A stretch of DNA of 64,000 bases from Commensalibacter communis (GTDB lineage: Bacteria; Pseudomonadota; Alphaproteobacteria; Acetobacterales; Acetobacteraceae), in NCBI RefSeq assembly GCF_947179015.1, contig NZ_CAMXCM010000001.1, positions 359,387 through 423,386 on the forward strand, in the 5' to 3' direction. Below are positions 35,635 to 45,147 of this stretch, piece after piece. The notes beneath the pieces were generated by a model. It did no database searches. It was not told where the DNA came from and saw nothing but the letters and a program-made list of their open reading frames with translations. The translations under genes and the position numbers were made by a program. Each line of letters begins with the position of its first letter. Position 1 is the first letter of the stretch.

Positions 35635-37728
35635 ATGTATCAATATTTATATATTGAAACTGAATCGCTGAGATTATGGATTCCTATTGCTTTTGCCGTT
35701 GGGTGTTTAGCTTATTTCTTACTACCTTTTGAACCATCTATCATTTGGGGATGTATATTTTCTGTTATAGGATTAACAGCGGTAATCATAATCCGTCGTT
35801 ATTACACGGCGTATTTAGGTCTTTATCAAATCAGCTGGACAATTACACTAATAGCGTCGGGGTTTTGCTTGGCATGGTTGCAAACCTACCGCCAAGAACC
35901 TTTTTATGCGGTGCCCTCTCGTGCGACGGTTGTCCAAGGACAAATTCAGTCTATTGAATATTTAAATAACGGTAAGAAACGGATTACGTTACAGCAAGTT
36001 CGTTTTAAAACAGCACCAGAATCAGACCAAAAAAAATGGGAAAGAGTGATCTTATTCACGCTTTCTAAAAAAGATAATCAGTCTTTACGAAGTGGTGATT
36101 TGGTGCAGGCGAGAGTTATGTTGCATCGCCCTGCACCTCCTCAATATGTAGGAGGCTATGATCTACAATTTCGATCTTGGTTTAACAATATAGGAGCATA
36201 TGGATACGCTCTAGAACCTGTAAAACTTATTTCTGTTCATCCTATTTACTCGATACAAAGTCTAAGAGAGAAAATTGCAGCACATATTCGAGAAATAAAT
36301 GCTGGTTCTGCAGGGATTATTGCGCAAATCTTGCTGACAGGCATGGGTGGAGAATTATCCCCTGATGTGCGTCATGTATTTGCTGCTTCTGGACTGGCGC
36401 ATCTATTGGCAATTGCTGGATTACATTTGGGCATTGTGATGGGGATTGTTGCTTTTACAGTACGGTGGTTATTGTTGCGCAGCCAAACTCTGACATTATA
36501 CTGGCCGATAAAATCGATTGCGATTATCGTTGGATGGACTGTCGGATGTGGTTACTTGGTGCTAACAGGATTGCATATTCCAGCAATGCGAAGTCTATTA
36601 ATGGCCAGTATTGTGATGTTGGCTTTACTTTGCAATCGTTCGGTGTTTTCTAAATATAATTTGATGCTGGCTGCCTTATTTCTTTTGTTGCTTTCGCCAG
36701 CTTCTGTATTGGATGTGTCATTTCAGATGTCAATGACGGCGGTGATGGCTTTGGTTTCTGGATATCAGTTGGTTTATCGGTGGTTAGAGAAATACCAACA
36801 GATTAACTCTTGTTTATTCCGATTTATTAAAGTTTATATTCTGGAAGGGGCATGGGTTAGTATTTTGGCAGGAACCGCTGTGGTTCCTGTGGTGATGTTT
36901 TATTTTCACGAATTAAATCTATATTTTGTCTTTGCAAATTTAATCGCAGTTCCTTTAATGGCTTTGTGGGTTATGCCTTTGGGATTATTGACCTTATGCA
37001 CAATGATTTTTGGGTTTGATTATATTTTCTTAAAGCTTATGACCTTTGGAATAGATTGGATTATTTGGTTAGCAGAGCTTGTTTCCCATTTACCTTATGC
37101 CAGTGTTTCAGTTCCTAATTTTCCTGCTTGGGGATACGCACTTTATTTTCTAGGGCTGTGTATTTTATGTTTATGCATAACAGCTATACGTTGGTTTGGT
37201 ATAATCGTGATGATAATCGGCATATCGTCTATTTTTTGTATAACCACACCAACTATTATAACGTCACCTAATGGAAGAATGATAGGGGTCAATCACCAGC
37301 ATCGATTGTTGATGGTCTGTCAAGGAGGATGTGATCCGATAGCCGTGGAAGAATGGCGTAAAATTACAAAACTTACAGAAGCCAAAGTAATATCTTCCAA
37401 TACCATAGAGGCAGGAATATATTGTAATAAGGATTATTGCTTTATCAAAAGAAAGAGGATTTTGATTTTATTAAAGAGTATTCCAAAGGATCAACAAGAG
37501 AATTTATGTCGATCAAGTCTCATTGAATTATCTTTCTTGTGGAATGAGTCCTCTTGTAAAAATATTCCTGTTATCAATAAAAAAGAAAATTGGATTAATG
37601 GCGCACATAGTATCTGGCTAGATCCTCTAATAATAAACACCGATATATATAATAGGGGGCAGCGACCTTGGGTTATGGAACCTATTCAGAGGGGGGTTCC
37701 TAAAATGCCGATGGCACAGCAGGAATAA
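35635..37728 (+). CDS. comEC: ComEC/Rec2-family DNA uptake channel
   Basis: A 697-residue inner-membrane protein that carries transforming single-stranded DNA into the cytoplasm. It has two or three N-terminal membrane helices, an OB-like DUF4131 region (about residues 90-200, with VQGQIQSIEYLNNGKKRITL), and the competence domain with FAASGLAHLLAIAGLHLGIVMG and many helices up to about residue 540. The last 150 residues lack the HxHxDH motif of the metallo-beta-lactamase domain found in longer ComEC proteins, so any nuclease function of that domain is absent or degenerate. Start ATG at 35635 is preceded by TAGG inside an inverted repeat. Confidence 0.88.
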   Translation: MYQYLYIETESLRLWIPIAFAVGCLAYFLLPFEPSIIWGCIFSVIGLTAVIIIRRYYTAYLGLYQISWTITLIASGFCLAWLQTYRQEPFYAVPSRATVVQGQIQSIEYLNNGKKRITLQQVRFKTAPESDQKKWERVILFTLSKKDNQSLRSGDLVQARVMLHRPAPPQYVGGYDLQFRSWFNNIGAYGYALEPVKLISVHPIYSIQSLREKIAAHIREINAGSAGIIAQILLTGMGGELSPDVRHVFAASGLAHLLAIAGLHLGIVMGIVAFTVRWLLLRSQTLTLYWPIKSIAIIVGWTVGCGYLVLTGLHIPAMRSLLMASIVMLALLCNRSVFSKYNLMLAALFLLLLSPASVLDVSFQMSMTAVMALVSGYQLVYRWLEKYQQINSCLFRFIKVYILEGAWVSILAGTAVVPVVMFYFHELNLYFVFANLIAVPLMALWVMPLGLLTLCTMIFGFDYIFLKLMTFGIDWIIWLAELVSHLPYASVSVPNFPAWGYALYFLGLCILCLCITAIRWFGIIVMIIGISSIFCITTPTIITSPNGRMIGVNHQHRLLMVCQGGCDPIAVEEWRKITKLTEAKVISSNTIEAGIYCNKDYCFIKRKRILILLKSIPKDQQENLCRSSLIELSFLWNESSCKNIPVINKKENWINGAHSIWLDPLIINTDIYNRGQRPWVMEPIQRGVPKMPMAQQE

Positions 37729-37830
37729 TATTATAAGGTAGAATTAAACAAAGAGTTTTATGAATCAGTTACTATTCTTAAGTTTGTATAGTCATAAATA
37801 CTTAAATAAATTTTAGGCTAGCCAATATAC

Positions 37831-38511
37831 TTAAATTGCTAAATTTTTATTTGGATAATGGCAAACAGCAGTAGCAGGACAACGCCAACATTCGGGTTTC
37901 CTGGCTTTACAAATATATCTTCCGTGTAAAATCAACCAATGATGAGAATCTCGTAATAATTCTTTAGGAATACGCCGAATTAATGCTTTTTCAACCGCAA
38001 GTACATCCTTTCCTATAGCAAGACCTGTGCGATTTCCCAATCTAAAAATATGGGTATCAACAGCCATGGTGCTTTGATTAAAAGCGATATTTAACACGAC
38101 ATTTGCTGTTTTTCGACCTACGCCAGGTAAGGCTTCTAACGCTTTTCTTTCTCCAGGAACATCACCATTATAATGTTCTAATAGCTGAGCCGACAAAGCA
38201 ACTACATTTCTTGATTTCGCACGCCACAAACCAATGGAATTGATGTATTTTGCAACGCCTTCTTCGCCTAAGGCAACCATTTCTGAGGGAGTAGATGCAG
38301 CTTGAAATAGCTTGTCCGTTGCTTTATTGACCGATGCATCTGTTGCTTGTGCCGATAAAACAACAGCAACTAGCAATGTATAAGAAGAAGTATAATTTAA
38401 TTCACTTTCTGCATCCGGATTTTCTTTGGCCAAAAGTTCAATAAAAGTCCGTACTTCTGCCAATGACATGGCGGTTACTTTTTTATCTGTTTCTACGCTT
38501 TTGCTTTTCAT
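37831..38511 (-). CDS. nth: Endonuclease III
   Basis: A 226-residue DNA glycosylase/AP lyase that removes oxidized pyrimidines. The helix-hairpin-helix LPGVGRKTANVVL includes the catalytic lysine K134; the catalytic aspartate is D152 in VDTHIFRLGNR. The C-terminal [4Fe-4S] loop is complete: C201, C208, C211, C217 with the standard 6-2-5 spacing. It is the last gene of the his-hit-nth run, 14 bp after the HIT gene. Confidence 0.96.
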   Translation of the reverse strand: MKSKSVETDKKVTAMSLAEVRTFIELLAKENPDAESELNYTSSYTLLVAVVLSAQATDASVNKATDKLFQAASTPSEMVALGEEGVAKYINSIGLWRAKSRNVVALSAQLLEHYNGDVPGERKALEALPGVGRKTANVVLNIAFNQSTMAVDTHIFRLGNRTGLAIGKDVLAVEKALIRRIPKELLRDSHHWLILHGRYICKARKPECWRCPATAVCHYPNKNLAI

Positions 38512-38525
38512 TGCGAAAAATTAAA

Positions 38526-38894
38526 CTAACCCATAAAGCCCAATTGTTTTCCACCCATAATATGGAAATGGAAGTGAGGAACTTCTTGTCCAGAATCTCG
38601 ACCTATGTTGCTGATAATACGATATCCGTTATCTTCCAGTCCTAATTCTTTGGCAACATAAGCAATGGCTTTGCTAAAGGCAACAAGCTCTTCTGGTGCA
38701 GCACGTTCAGCAAAATCAGAATAGCAAGTATACGGATTTTTAGGGATTATCAACGCATGGACTGGGGCTTGTGGAGCAATATCATGAAATGCAAGCACAA
38801 AGTCGTTTTCGTAAATTGCTTTGCATGGAATTTCTTTTCTTAGAATTTTTGCAAAAATATTTTGAGGATCATATTTTGAGATATTAATAGACAT
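38526..38894 (-). CDS. HIT-family nucleotide hydrolase
   Basis: A 122-residue histidine-triad protein, probably a purine nucleoside phosphoramidase of the HinT type. The triad HFHFH spans residues 107-111 in EVPHFHFHIMGG, and the FHDIAPQAPVHALIIPK segment is typical. Length is normal for HinT. It sits between hisE and nth on the same strand, 19 bp after hisE; hisE-hinT adjacency is common in alphaproteobacteria. Confidence 0.92.
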   Translation of the reverse strand: MSINISKYDPQNIFAKILRKEIPCKAIYENDFVLAFHDIAPQAPVHALIIPKNPYTCYSDFAERAAPEELVAFSKAIAYVAKELGLEDNGYRIISNIGRDSGQEVPHFHFHIMGGKQLGFMG

Positions 38895-38913
38895 AGTTTG
38901 CTCCTTGCATGAT

Positions 38914-39261
38914 TTATTTCAAAGGATCACTAGAACGCGCAGCTTTTTCTGCAATGCCGCTGGTTCCTTCTCTGCGATGTAGTTCTTGCCAAACATCATC
39001 AGGGGATACGCCTGCACTGACCCACATAACAAGTAAATGATATAATACATCAGCACTTTCGGTAATCAATTCTTTTTGATTGCCAGTGGCACATTCAATC
39101 AGACATTCGACGGCTTCTTCACCGAATTTTTCAGCAGTTTTTTTTGAACCTTTGGCCAGTAATTTTGCAGAATAGCTGGTATTGGGATCTGCATTTTTCC
39201 GTGAAAGAATCGTTTCATAGAGTTGATTAAGGATATCGGCGCTGATTTTTGGGCTCATCAT
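38914..39261 (-). CDS. hisE: Phosphoribosyl-ATP pyrophosphatase
   Basis: A 115-residue all-helical MazG-like enzyme that hydrolyses phosphoribosyl-ATP, the second step of histidine synthesis. The motif [12 protein letters not shown] followed by [13 protein letters not shown] holds the metal-binding acidic residues. It is a stand-alone HisE rather than the HisIE fusion of enterobacteria, so hisI must be elsewhere. Either of two adjacent ATGs (39261, 39258) may start it. It follows hisF by 21 bp. Confidence 0.94.
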   Translation of the reverse strand: MMSPKISADILNQLYETILSRKNADPNTSYSAKLLAKGSKKTAEKFGEEAVECLIECATGNQKELITESADVLYHLLVMWVSAGVSPDDVWQELHRREGTSGIAEKAARSSDPLK

Positions 39262-39282
39262 TATCTTCTTTTGCTCTAATTC

Positions 39283-40044
39283 TTATTTCGATAAACGAAC
39301 AGGAATGTTGTTTTGGGCGAGTTCTTGTTTAACTTGAGAGATCGTAAATTGCCCAAAATGAAAGACGCTTGCTGCCAGCAGCCCTGTAGCCCCTGTCTGT
39401 GCCCCTTCCGTAAAGTGATGTAATTCACCGACACCACCACTGGCAATCACAGGGATCTTAATGGTATTACAAACTGTTTTTAATAGTTCCAAATCGAAAC
39501 CTTTGCCTGTTCCATCACGATCCATGCTGGTCAGTAAGATTTCACCAGCTCCACGCTCCGCCATTTGTTGACACCATTCAATCGCATTAATGCCCGTTGG
39601 ATTACGCCCCCCATGGGTATAGATTTCCCAAGATCCTTTGCCATTAGAACGTGCATCAATCGCGACAACTACACATTGACTACCAAATTTATTTGCCGCT
39701 TCGTTGATAAGTTCGGGGGTTTTGATGGCAGCTGAATTGATTGCACATTTATCAGCCCCAGCCAGTAAAAGTGCGCGCATATCTTCGACACGACGAACGC
39801 CGCCACCAACTGTTAAAGGTAGGAATATTTTCTCTGCAGTGCGAGTCACGACATCCAGAATGGTATCCCTGTTTTCATGGCTGGCGGTAATGTCAAGAAA
39901 CGTCAGTTCGTCTGCACCTGCTTGGTCATAAACTAATGCTTGTTCAACGGGATCACCAGCATCACGCAATGAAACAAAATTGACCCCTTTAACCACGCGA
40001 CCATCTTTTACATCAAGACAAGGGATAACCCTGGTTTTTAACAT
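39283..40044 (-). CDS. hisF: Imidazole glycerol phosphate synthase subunit HisF
   Basis: A 253-residue TIM-barrel cyclase that, with HisH, makes imidazole glycerol phosphate and AICAR. It opens with [19 protein letters not shown] including the catalytic aspartate (D11), and the second catalytic aspartate lies in VVVAIDARS. The phosphate loops TVGGGVRR and IASGGVG are intact. It overlaps the hisA stop by 7 bp, so the pair is translationally coupled. Confidence 0.97.
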   Translation of the reverse strand: MLKTRVIPCLDVKDGRVVKGVNFVSLRDAGDPVEQALVYDQAGADELTFLDITASHENRDTILDVVTRTAEKIFLPLTVGGGVRRVEDMRALLLAGADKCAINSAAIKTPELINEAANKFGSQCVVVAIDARSNGKGSWEIYTHGGRNPTGINAIEWCQQMAERGAGEILLTSMDRDGTGKGFDLELLKTVCNTIKIPVIASGGVGELHHFTEGAQTGATGLLAASVFHFGQFTISQVKQELAQNNIPVRLSK

Positions 40045-40799
40045 GTTTCCAAGACCTTTAATGCTTCGGTAATATTCACACGCCCATCATATAATGCCCG
40101 ACCAACGATAACGCCCTCAATACCGGGTTCTGTGTTGGCGACCTCACGTAAAGCACGTAAATGATCTAAATTGCCTACACCACCACTGGCGATGACAGGT
40201 ATAGATAAATGGTGCGCTAATTCAGCCGTTTGTTCTAAATCTAATCCAGACAACATGCCATCTCGCTGAATCTCGGTAAAAATAATTGCTCCAGCTCCGC
40301 TGTCTTGTAATTTTAAAGCAAGATCGAGTGCTTTCATTTCAGAGGTCTCTGCCCAACCTTCGGTAGAAACAAACCCCGATTTGGCATCAATCCCAATCAC
40401 GATCTGATTAGGAAATGCTTTACAAGCATCGTAAACCAGTTGTGGGTTTTTAACCGCGACACTGCCCAGAATAACGCGAGTAACCCCTTGAGACAACCAA
40501 AACTCAATGGATTGAAGGTCTCTGATGCCACCGCCAAGCTCTACTGGAACCTTTGAATTCGCAAGGATGGCTTGCACAGCTTCGATATTGACAGGTTTTT
40601 TAGCAAAAGCACCGTCCAAATCCACAACATGTAGCCATTTACATCCTTGCTGATGCCATTCTTTGGCTTGGCTTCCTGGATCATCTGAGTAAATGGTGGC
40701 TTGATCCATTTCCCCTTGGCGTAACCGAACGCATTGCCCGCCTTTTAAATCAATAGCAGGATATAAGGTTAATGGACGAGGAGCGGGATGTGATATCAT
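40038..40799 (-). CDS. hisA: Phosphoribosylformimino-AICAR-phosphate isomerase
   Basis: A 253-residue TIM-barrel enzyme that opens the ribose ring of ProFAR in histidine synthesis. The start [30 protein letters not shown] is characteristic and includes the catalytic aspartate; VELGGGIRD and VIASGGVGN are the phosphate-binding loops. It is homologous to hisF next door. A GNAT gene precedes it by 19 bp on the same strand. Confidence 0.97.
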   Translation of the reverse strand: MISHPAPRPLTLYPAIDLKGGQCVRLRQGEMDQATIYSDDPGSQAKEWHQQGCKWLHVVDLDGAFAKKPVNIEAVQAILANSKVPVELGGGIRDLQSIEFWLSQGVTRVILGSVAVKNPQLVYDACKAFPNQIVIGIDAKSGFVSTEGWAETSEMKALDLALKLQDSGAGAIIFTEIQRDGMLSGLDLEQTAELAHHLSIPVIASGGVGNLDHLRALREVANTEPGIEGVIVGRALYDGRVNITEALKVLETC

Positions 40800-40818
40800 A
40801 AAAAAAGAGCTTTCCTGA

Positions 40819-41379
40819 TTATGAAGAGGAAGTATTTAAAAACGATTTATAAAGCAACAAGCCTTTAACAATTTGACCGTCTATTCTTTGATAGTAGGGA
40901 TGGGTTGCCCAATGTTGATATTCATTTTGTAGATAAAATTGAAATAATTTTTTCTGTGTTTCATCAATAATAACATTGATGATCGGAAATCCGAGTTGCG
41001 AAATACAATGCTCCACTTTTGATAATAGTCGCTCCTCAACCCCTGCATTTAATGCATAGGGTGCAACGGTAAAGATATCGATCATTGCAGCAATTGAAGA
41101 CGAATCTTTTTGCTTTGGTGGCGTCGTCACCTCGCAAATTCCAGTAATATTCCCATCTAAACGTGCAATGAATAAAATCTTTTCAGGTACTAACAACACG
41201 CCTTTGAAATAGTTTTCTACCTGATGACGAGGAGGGGGCTTTGTCCATTTACAATGATATCCAGCAATAATCGAGGCCTCTAATGCTTCAGATAGAGAAT
41301 GAAGATCGTCTTCATTCTCCCAAGATACGAGTTTTTCGATTTCTATTTTAGGTAAAAGACCAGAAGTAAAATGATCCAT
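40819..41379 (-). CDS. GNAT-family N-acetyltransferase inside the his operon
   Basis: A 186-residue protein that looks like a GCN5-related acetyltransferase. The middle part (ILFIARLDGNITGICEVTTPP ... AAMIDIFTVAPYALNAGVEERLLSKVEHCISQLGF) matches the GNAT beta4-alpha3 layout, though the acetyl-CoA loop Q/R-x-x-G-x-G/A is poorly conserved (LNAGVEERL). Substrate unknown. It is sandwiched between hisH and hisA with gaps of 8 and 19 bp and so is co-transcribed with histidine genes. It has no obvious role in the pathway. Confidence 0.7.
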   Translation of the reverse strand: MDHFTSGLLPKIEIEKLVSWENEDDLHSLSEALEASIIAGYHCKWTKPPPRHQVENYFKGVLLVPEKILFIARLDGNITGICEVTTPPKQKDSSSIAAMIDIFTVAPYALNAGVEERLLSKVEHCISQLGFPIINVIIDETQKKLFQFYLQNEYQHWATHPYYQRIDGQIVKGLLLYKSFLNTSSS

Positions 41380-41387
41380 TTTAAATC

Positions 41388-42068
41388 TTAATATGAATGA
41401 TTAGGATAAGCGGAGTTAGTCTTCCATGTTAAAAAATTAGCAAGAATTCTCAGGCCGACTTCTTGGCTTTTTTCAACATGAAATTGTGTTCCAACCTTGT
41501 TGCCTTGGGCAATAATAGCAGGAATGGCTACTCCATCATAATCTGTTGTTGCGATAATAGTCTGTGAATCAGCGTTGGTTAATGCATAAGAATGCACAAA
41601 ATAAGCATGATTACCAGGGTCTATTCCTTCAAGAATGGGATGCTGATTTGGTTTAAATTGTAATTCATTCCATCCCATTTGAGGTAGGGGTAAATTCTTG
41701 GGCTTCATTTGAGCGATCTCACCTTTTACCCACCCTAGACCCTCAGTGATATGATGTTCCAGACCTCTTTGTGCCATTAATTGCATACCAACGCAAATTC
41801 CCAAAAAAGGAGTTCCTTGGTCGGTGCTTTGTTCTATCGCGGTTAAAAGGTGAGGGATATTCTTTAATCCATTCATACAGTCTGCAAAAGCACCTTGACC
41901 TGGCAATATAATTCGATCTGCATTAAGGATTGTGTCTGGATGATTGCTGATTTCTACATCAACAGATAAATTAATTTGTTGGGCTGCATACAGGGCAGCA
42001 CGTTGTGCAGAGGCAAGGTTGCCGCCATTATAATCAATCACAACGATTTTAAGAGAAGGATGGGACAT
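41388..42068 (-). CDS. hisH: Imidazole glycerol phosphate synthase subunit HisH
   Basis: A 226-residue class I glutamine amidotransferase that feeds ammonia to HisF. The nucleophile cysteine lies in GTPFLGICVGMQLMA, and the catalytic His-Glu pair in GTQFHVEKSQ (the usual HPEKS has V for P). The PGQGAFADCM oxyanion-strand region is present. I chose the ATG at 42068 over an upstream TTG at 42089, because the family normally starts right before the IVVIDYNGGN strand. Confidence 0.95.
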   Translation of the reverse strand: MSHPSLKIVVIDYNGGNLASAQRAALYAAQQINLSVDVEISNHPDTILNADRIILPGQGAFADCMNGLKNIPHLLTAIEQSTDQGTPFLGICVGMQLMAQRGLEHHITEGLGWVKGEIAQMKPKNLPLPQMGWNELQFKPNQHPILEGIDPGNHAYFVHSYALTNADSQTIIATTDYDGVAIPAIIAQGNKVGTQFHVEKSQEVGLRILANFLTWKTNSAYPNHSY

Positions 42069-42072
42069 TATA

Positions 42073-42429
42073 TTATATCTTTTGGGCAAGATCTGGATAT
42101 TGATCGAATAATCTTAATAAAGCAGCTTGTTTATTTCGTCCTGCTATAATTGTTTTGATTTTCCATCCTGATAACGTAAGTTCTGTTCTTTGAAAATGAT
42201 ACGCAAAACAGGCTAATAGAAAATGGATCAAAAATAAAATAACAAATGGCGGGTGTAACCAAAATTTTAAAGAAATACACAGGCTTAATATAATTAATCC
42301 GTGTATCCAGCTTTTTTGGATAAATAAACCAATTGCGCCCAAGACCAAAACCATCCAAGAAAATCCATTAGGAACAAGTTTGATATTTCTGGGGTATTGT
42401 GGATTGGTATAAACGGTAAAAAACTTCAC
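42073..42429 (-). CDS. DUF2628-type small membrane protein
   Basis: A 118-residue protein with about three membrane segments. VPNGFSWMVLVLGAIGLFIQKSW resembles the DUF2628 family core (V-P-x-G-F-S-W), whose function is unknown. It overlaps the hisB stop by 4 bp and ends 4 bp before the hisH start, so it is part of the his operon. A membrane role in histidine synthesis is not known; the linkage may be regulatory or accidental. Confidence 0.72.
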   Translation of the reverse strand: MKFFTVYTNPQYPRNIKLVPNGFSWMVLVLGAIGLFIQKSWIHGLIILSLCISLKFWLHPPFVILFLIHFLLACFAYHFQRTELTLSGWKIKTIIAGRNKQAALLRLFDQYPDLAQKI

Positions 42430-43040
42430 AAGACACCTTTGGTAGATGGAATGTTATTTAAGGCACGAGCATCCAATTCACATGCACAGCGTAAAGCTCT
42501 GGCAGTGGCTTTGAAAGTTGCTTCGGCAATATGATGCGAATTACGTCCTGCACGTCTGATTGCATGTAGATTAATATGCGCACTCATGACAAAACCGCGA
42601 AAAAATTCTTCGAACAGTTCTGTATCCATTTGCCCAATTTTTTGTGTAGGGAAAGATACATCCCAAGCCAAATAAGGACGGCCAGAAATATCAATGATGA
42701 CTTCGCTAAGCGCTTCATCCAAAGGAACCGTAGCTTGTCCAAAACGACAAATCCCTTTTTTATCCCCAATGACTTGACGAAAAGCCTGTCCCAAAGCAAT
42801 CCCTGTATCCTCGACACTGTGATGATCGTCTATATGAAGATCCCCTTTGACGACCAAATCAAGATCAAACAGACTATGTTTAGACAAAGCGGTTAGCATG
42901 TGGTCAAAAAAACCAATCCCTGTATTAATATTAGATTTTCCAGTGCCGTCAATATTTAGCGTCAACTGAATATCTGTTTCCGAAGTTTGTCTGTGTATGC
43001 TGGTTTGTCTTTGCTGGGTCATAAAAGATTCTGTGTCCAT
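42426..43040 (-). CDS. hisB: Imidazoleglycerol-phosphate dehydratase
   Basis: A 204-residue manganese enzyme that dehydrates imidazole glycerol phosphate. The metal-binding histidine clusters are visible in GIGFFDHMLTALSKHS, DLHIDDHHSVEDTGIALGQAF and AHINLHAIRRAGRNSHHIAEATFKA. It is the monofunctional form without a histidinol phosphatase domain. It is the first gene of the minus-strand his run, so the operon promoter should lie in 43041-43240. Confidence 0.97.
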   Translation of the reverse strand: MDTESFMTQQRQTSIHRQTSETDIQLTLNIDGTGKSNINTGIGFFDHMLTALSKHSLFDLDLVVKGDLHIDDHHSVEDTGIALGQAFRQVIGDKKGICRFGQATVPLDEALSEVIIDISGRPYLAWDVSFPTQKIGQMDTELFEEFFRGFVMSAHINLHAIRRAGRNSHHIAEATFKATARALRCACELDARALNNIPSTKGVL

Positions 43041-43240
43041 TGATAATGATTACTGGCGATACAAGATAGAAATATAAGGCCAAGAAAAAGAAAAGACAAT
43101 CTTATAGAAATAGAATAATGTAAGAAAAATTATTTTTTATTAGTTTTTATCAGTTTTTAATTTTTTTATTCGAGATACTGTGAGTGTTTGAATACTAAAA
43201 ATACGATATATGGTTTAATATTCATATAGTGGATTAGCAA

Positions 43241-43828
43241 ATGTCAAATATTGATTTTTTACTTTCACGTTTTTCGAGCGGTGCTTTGAAAGAGCCAGCA
43301 CCTTCGGATCAACAATTGCATCAAATTCTGTCTGTGGCAATGCGTGCGCCAGATCATGGAAAGTTGCGTCCTTGGCGTTTTATCGTAATTCCAAGGGAAA
43401 ACAGAGCCGCATGGTTGCAATCAGTTGAGCAATCCATGCAAAAACCAGAATATGATTATCCTGCATCCTATTTGCCAAAAGTGCAGCATAATTTTTCATG
43501 CGCGCCGATGGTGATAGCACTTGGCATGCGTCAATTTACGCAAAAAACCAGCGTTTCTGTTGATGAACAACTAATGGCTAGTTCAGCTGCTGTGATGAAT
43601 ATTCTGAATGCTGTGCATGCGTTGGGATTTGGTGCCAAATGGGTTACCGGTCCAATTGCTAATAAAGATATTGTTGAAGGGCTAGGGTTCCAAGAACCTT
43701 ATCGGATGCTTGGTTTCTTATTTATCGGCAGTTTATGTGAGTCTGAAGAAGCTCCACCTCGCGTAGCGGTAGATGATTATGTTGCTGTTTGGAACGGGAA
43801 GCCTGTTCAATTCAAAGTAGATATTTAA
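43241..43828 (+). CDS. YdjA-like nitroreductase
   Basis: A 195-residue flavin-dependent oxidoreductase of the nitroreductase superfamily. The FMN-contacting pattern RAPDHGKLRPWRFIVI and the later GAKWVTGP and LGFLFIGS segments fit the small YdjA-type branch. Such enzymes reduce nitro compounds or quinones with NAD(P)H; the natural substrate is unclear. The divergent neighbour is hisB; a flavin monooxygenase gene follows 52 bp downstream on the same strand. Confidence 0.88.
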   Translation: MSNIDFLLSRFSSGALKEPAPSDQQLHQILSVAMRAPDHGKLRPWRFIVIPRENRAAWLQSVEQSMQKPEYDYPASYLPKVQHNFSCAPMVIALGMRQFTQKTSVSVDEQLMASSAAVMNILNAVHALGFGAKWVTGPIANKDIVEGLGFQEPYRMLGFLFIGSLCESEEAPPRVAVDDYVAVWNGKPVQFKVDI

Positions 43829-43880
43829 GAGTATATGACCTACTTAAGAATAAAATTATATTAATTTGGGAGAGTATCAA

Positions 43881-45098
43881 ATGCCATTACCAATGGATAA
43901 GAAAGATGTTGTTGTTATTGGCGGTGGCCCCGCTGGTTTAGGGGCAGCATTATCCTTAGAGGCATTGGGATTACAGGTTACTGTAATTGATCCAGCACCG
44001 TTACATGCTTTAGAAAACCCGTCATTTGATGGGCGTGAAATTGCGTTGACCCATCACACGGTTGCGTTAATGCAATCAATGGGGGTGTGGGATCGTATTC
44101 GACCCGAAGATATTTCTGTGATACAAGAAGCACGCGTTGAAAATGGTGATGAAAATGACCCTTTAACCTTTGATACCAAAGGCAAAGATGAAGAGGCGTT
44201 AGGATATTTAGTTCCAAATTGTGCTATTCGTAAATCTTTGTTTGAAGAAGCACAAAGCCGCGAAGGAATTACCATTTTACCTGAACAATCTTGTGAAGAT
44301 CTGGCTTGTTTTGTTGATTATGTAACGGTTCAAATTAAAGGCGAGAAATTTACTGCAAAATTAGCTGTGCTTGCCGATGGACGTTTCTCTAAAACCAGAG
44401 ATCATCTTGGCATCGGGTATCATTTACATGATTTTCATCGCCATATGATGGTAACTCGTTTAGAGCATGAATTACCACATCATGGGGTTGCGTTACAGTG
44501 GTTTGATAAAGGTCAGACGATTGCGTTACTGCCATTGAATGGCAATATGTCATCGATTGTTTTATCGTTACCTCCTGATGAAATGAACAAGGTTCGGTCA
44601 TTAGACCAAGATGCCTTTACCGCCGATATTAGCCAACGACTACAAAATCGCTTAGGCAAAGTTAAGTCTGTTTCCTCACGTCATGTATATCCATTAAAAA
44701 CAGTCTTTTCGAACCGATTTGAAACTCGCCATACGGCACTCGTTGGAGATACTGCGATTGGAATGCATCCAATTACAGCACATGGATTTAACTTTGCAAT
44801 GACCGCGCAAGAGATTTTAGCACAAGAAGTTGAAGCAGGAATCGAACGTGGTGAAGAAATTGGTGCGGCAAAACAACTGCGCCGTTATGAACGTCGCTTA
44901 AGACAAAAAACATTCGCAATGTTCACAATTACCAATACGATTGCCACTTTATATACCCGTGAAGAAAAAGGATTATGGCTGTTAAGACAAGCCGGAATGC
45001 GTGCTGCTAATTTATTAAAACCTCTAAAAGATAAAGTTGTGGATCAATTGATTGATAAAAAAAGACGGTTATCCTCATCGTCAATAGACACAAAATAG
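43881..45098 (+). CDS. UbiH/UbiF/COQ6-family FAD-dependent hydroxylase
   Basis: A 405-residue flavoprotein monooxygenase. The FAD dinucleotide fold is GGGPAGLGAALSLEA (from residue 14), the second motif is the DG in AVLADGRFSKTR, and the third is GDTAIGMHPITAHGFNFAM, which is the signature of ubiquinone-ring hydroxylases. It therefore probably hydroxylates the ubiquinone precursor ring at one position (UbiH, UbiF, UbiL or UbiM type cannot be told apart by eye). I chose the ATG at 43881, with GGGAGAG upstream, over a TTG at 43866. Confidence 0.85.
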   Translation: MPLPMDKKDVVVIGGGPAGLGAALSLEALGLQVTVIDPAPLHALENPSFDGREIALTHHTVALMQSMGVWDRIRPEDISVIQEARVENGDENDPLTFDTKGKDEEALGYLVPNCAIRKSLFEEAQSREGITILPEQSCEDLACFVDYVTVQIKGEKFTAKLAVLADGRFSKTRDHLGIGYHLHDFHRHMMVTRLEHELPHHGVALQWFDKGQTIALLPLNGNMSSIVLSLPPDEMNKVRSLDQDAFTADISQRLQNRLGKVKSVSSRHVYPLKTVFSNRFETRHTALVGDTAIGMHPITAHGFNFAMTAQEILAQEVEAGIERGEEIGAAKQLRRYERRLRQKTFAMFTITNTIATLYTREEKGLWLLRQAGMRAANLLKPLKDKVVDQLIDKKRRLSSSSIDTK

Positions 45099-45147
45099 TT
45101 ATAGAAATAAAGATGAGTAGTATCCTTTTGGTCGTGAAGTTATCGTG

